Below are positions 61,831 to 64,000 of a stretch of 64,000 nt of DNA, piece by piece (the stretch's first letter is position 1; each line of letters starts with the position of its first letter). A model generated the notes under the pieces. The model was not told where the DNA came from. It did no database searches and saw only the letters and a list, made by a program, of their open reading frames with translations. Position numbers and translations under genes: made by a program. Origin of the DNA: Parus major (lineage: Eukaryota > Chordata > Aves > Passeriformes > Paridae); the NCBI RefSeq assembly GCF_001522545.3, contig NC_031769.1, forward strand, positions 71,736,864-71,800,863, in the 5' to 3' direction.

Positions 61831-63248
61831 ATATGGATTTATTTATTTAATTGTGATTTTTTTCATACCAAATGTATGAACACTGTTTCTAAATAATTAA
61901 CTAGTTTTGTTTCAAAAATATTTGCCTTTATGGGTAAAAAACTTACAACTATAACAGCTGCAATGAAAAGTAAAAATGTAGAGTTACAGTAGATGTGAGA
62001 ATTACAGCATAACAGGAAAATAATTCTCTGTGCTTTGTTCAAATATATAAAGTAATAGATAATATTCACATGTTATCATGATTACCTAAGTGCTCTACTT
62101 TTTTACAGCAGAGACAGTTTCTCTCATAAGATAAGTAAGCATAAACCCCATATGCTGTGGGACATAACTAACAAAAATTCTCGAGGTATTTACATCTCAT
62201 GATTTACTGTAATGGCTTGCAAAATCAACCCTGGATGATGACATTGTTAAGAGAGACAATAAAATACACACTGAATCTTGTGATTAATGTACATCTTCAC
62301 AAAATAATTCCCAAAAACTAATATTTCTGAGAGCAGAAGAAGAAGTATAACAGAATAAGGATTTACTTTATAAAGATGATGATATACACATTACTTTACT
62401 TATTTTATAAAATATTTTATAATGTACTTACAAAATATTTTATAATAATAAAATAATATTTAGTATGCATGAGAAAGGAACAAATATACTACCATGTGTT
62501 ATGTGAGATGCCCAAGCATGCTTCTTGTAAAAATATATGAAAACTAGAGAAATCTGCTTCATTCAGAATTTACTTTGCTGATAATCACTGAACAAAAAAT
62601 GTTGGCAGTGCACCTGTCATATTTAATTTGAAATATACTTGTAAGGAAGGAACTCTATTGGAACAGATAGGAAAAAAATATGTCTGTGTTTAACATTATC
62701 ACTTAGTCCAACTTCATTACAGTCAATGGAGAGGCATGAATAAAAGAGAAGTGAATATGATCCAGTGCTTTGACACTGCCTGAGAAATACTAAGTCTATG
62801 AAATGTTTATATTTGATGAGGAGCATGACAGCGTAAGTACCATAATGTACTTTAAGCTAGGGAACTCTCCATAAAAGACACAAGTAAAGCTGAGTTTTAC
62901 TTTGAAGAAGAGTTTGTGTACTTTTCCTGCAGAAAAAGGATATAAACAGCAAAAAAATGTCTTTTGGGTTCTAATATGAAGACAAAAGAAAGGATCTGAG
63001 TTACTCTTTCCTCTGTTTAGTTGACATTTACTTGGCCTTCAGGAATATAAAAACTACTGGAATAAGAATTTCTAGCATTTGCATTAAAACAAATAAAAGA
63101 AGTTTTGTAATTTTTTAAAGTGAAATAGAACAAGAACCCAAATCCAGGCAGTCCATTCTAGAAAGAGATATTGTCTATATCCAAAATCAGTCATAAGAAT
63201 TCTAATTCAAGAGTCAAGATGTACATACAGATGTAAATAAGATTATGT

Positions 63249-63291
63249 ACATATATATATATATATATTTCTATACAAATATATATATATT
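63249..63291. repeat. Two (AT)n runs separated by TTTCTATACAA
   Basis: ACATATATATATATATATATTT and AAATATATATATATTTG, imperfectly self-complementary. Confidence 0.9.
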
Positions 63292-63483
63292 TGTTCTTGT
63301 AATCCTTTTGTACCATTCCTCCAGATAAGGAATTGGGTGCCCTAACTGGAAAAAAAAACAACTTAAATAGATGCTCAAAAGTTAAAGCTATTAAAGCAGT
63401 AGGCTAAAAACTTCTAGCTGGTTCTGTCCTGTAGAATTTAAAAGGTAATTTGAGGTTAGAGTGCTGTGTAAAACAAGTCAAAG

Positions 63484-63922
63484 AACCAGAGAATCATAAA
63501 CTGAACTGGGAGACAAGCATCATTGAAGTTCAACTCCTGGCCCTGAACAGGACACCCCAAGAACACCGTATGCCTAAAAGTATTGTCCAAATTCTTCTTG
63601 AACTCTGTTGGACATGGTGCTGTGAGAGCTTCCCTGGGGACCCAGATCCAGTGCCCAAACTCCCTCTGGGTGAAGAACCTTTTACTAATATCCAACCTAA
63701 ACCTCCCCTGACATAACATCTCACTGTTCCCTCGAGTCACCAGTCACTACAGAGAAGACATCAGAGTCTGCCCATCCTCTTCTCCTCATGAGGACATTGT
63801 AACAGCAATGGGATCTCCCCTAAGTCTCACCTTGTCCAGGCTGAATAGAACAAGTGGCTTCAGCCATTCCTCAGGCAGCTTTCCCTCAAGCCCTTTTCCA
63901 TCTTTGTTGCCCTCCTCCTTTA
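63484..63922 (-). mobile_element. CR1 LINE 3' part (minus strand)
   Basis: The + strand opens AGAGAATCATAAACTGAACTGGG (reverse complement of a CR1 end) and continues CTCCCTCTGGGTGAAGAACCTTTTACTAATATCCAACCTAAACCTCCCCTG, then CCTTGTCCAGGCTGAATAGAACAAG and CCATCTTTGTTGCCCTCCTC. All are standard antisense CR1 ORF2-end and 3' UTR phrases. The overlapping open frames at 63450-63740 are produced by this repeat. 5' truncated next to a CTTC array. Confidence 0.93.
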
Positions 63923-63930
63923 CTTTTTTT

Positions 63931-64000
63931 TCCTTCCTTCCTTCCTTCCTTCCTTCCTTCCTTCCTTCCTTCCTTCCTTCCTTCCTTCCTTCCTTCCTTC
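63931..64000. repeat. (CTTC)n microsatellite, cut by window end
   Basis: A perfect TTCC tetranucleotide array of at least 70 bp, immediately after the CR1 copy. Its true length is unknown because the window ends inside it. Confidence 0.97.

Larger units (their letters stand above)
9861..64000 (+). other. CDH9: CDH9-like type II cadherin gene, 5' part (exons 1-3, continues beyond window)
   Basis: The gene model is a non-coding exon 1 (about 9861-9965), exon 2 (38817-39132) and exon 3 (61001-61295), joined by GT-AG introns of about 28.9 and 21.9 kb. The two coding exons join in phase 0 and give 175 continuous codons plus one base, covering signal peptide, propeptide, furin site and nearly all of EC1. 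Type II classical cadherins are single-pass calcium-dependent adhesion proteins. CDH9 is known mainly from neurons, including hippocampal synapses and retinal bipolar cells. I prefer CDH9 over CDH6 and CDH10 because the MRTHS start, the [27 protein letters not shown] stretch and the KFTKD after the calcium motif fit CDH9 as I recall it. CDH12 and CDH18 have WVWNQFFVLEE where this has [13 protein letters not shown]2-EC5, transmembrane and cytoplasmic parts are outside the window. Type II cadherin is near certain; the paralogue call is strong but from memory. Confidence 0.88.
61296..64000 (+). other. CDH9: CDH9 intron 3, start (continues beyond window)
   Basis: Begins with donor GTAGGT. A nearby GTAAAA at 61300 is a weaker alternative that would break the 295-nt exon size. 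AT-rich, with TTTG and TA repeats, a CR1 copy and a terminal (CTTC)n tract. The next cadherin exon is not reached. Confidence 0.75.

Noticed and set aside
63450..63740. Overlapping open frames on both strands
   Set aside because: Produced by an antisense CR1 copy; no intact protein.
1..64000. tRNA, rRNA, CRISPR, operon or phage-like features
   Set aside because: None seen by eye. Clustered repeats are microsatellites without unique spacers, and the gene structure is eukaryotic.

Overview
The window is nuclear DNA from a vertebrate, almost certainly a bird and probably Neoaves. The evidence is several 5'-truncated CR1 retrotransposon copies with the ATTCTRTG-type 3' end, and one solo LTR resembling an ERVL-like LTR I recall from neoavian genomes. 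Protein-coding sequence is sparse, AT-rich noncoding DNA fills most of the window, and the coding exons are split by very large GT-AG introns. I see no bacterial genes, operons, tRNA, rRNA or CRISPR.

The window holds one supported gene on the + strand: the 5' end of a type II classical cadherin, best matched to CDH9 (cadherin-9). A GC- and CpG-richer island at about 9600-9965 with a CCAAT box looks like the promoter and a non-coding first exon, with donor GTGAGT at 9966. Intron 1 spans about 28.9 kb. Exon 2 (38817-39132) carries 85 nt of 5' UTR and the first 77 codons: signal peptide, short propeptide, furin site RTKR and the start of EC1 with Trp2/Trp4. Intron 2 spans about 21.9 kb. Exon 3 (61001-61295, 295 nt) carries most of the rest of EC1, including the DRE and DINDNEP calcium motifs. 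Intron 3 runs off the window, so EC2-EC5, the transmembrane segment and the catenin-binding tail lie downstream.

Layout: 1-9600 is upstream intergenic DNA with a CR1 fragment, a (GT)n tract, a probable LTR-type repeat, a CCATT pentamer array and a perfect CRE palindrome. 9600-9965 is the promoter and first exon. 9966-38816 is intron 1, with a CR1 copy that keeps a reverse-transcriptase-like frame (17329-18340), a solo LTR nested in an older CR1 (29440-30970), and a conserved-looking segment with an RFX-type palindrome near 34.7 kb. 39133-61000 is intron 2, with a hairpin at 45.94 kb, a 67-bp dispersed repeat pair and a (GATA)n array. 61296-64000 is the start of intron 3, ending in a CR1 followed by a (CTTC)n tract cut by the window edge.

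I found no convincing new biological system. The most useful leads are candidate regulatory elements around a neuronal cadherin promoter, a short uORF, and the nested-transposon history of intron 1. All regulatory calls are motif readings by eye and are hypotheses.
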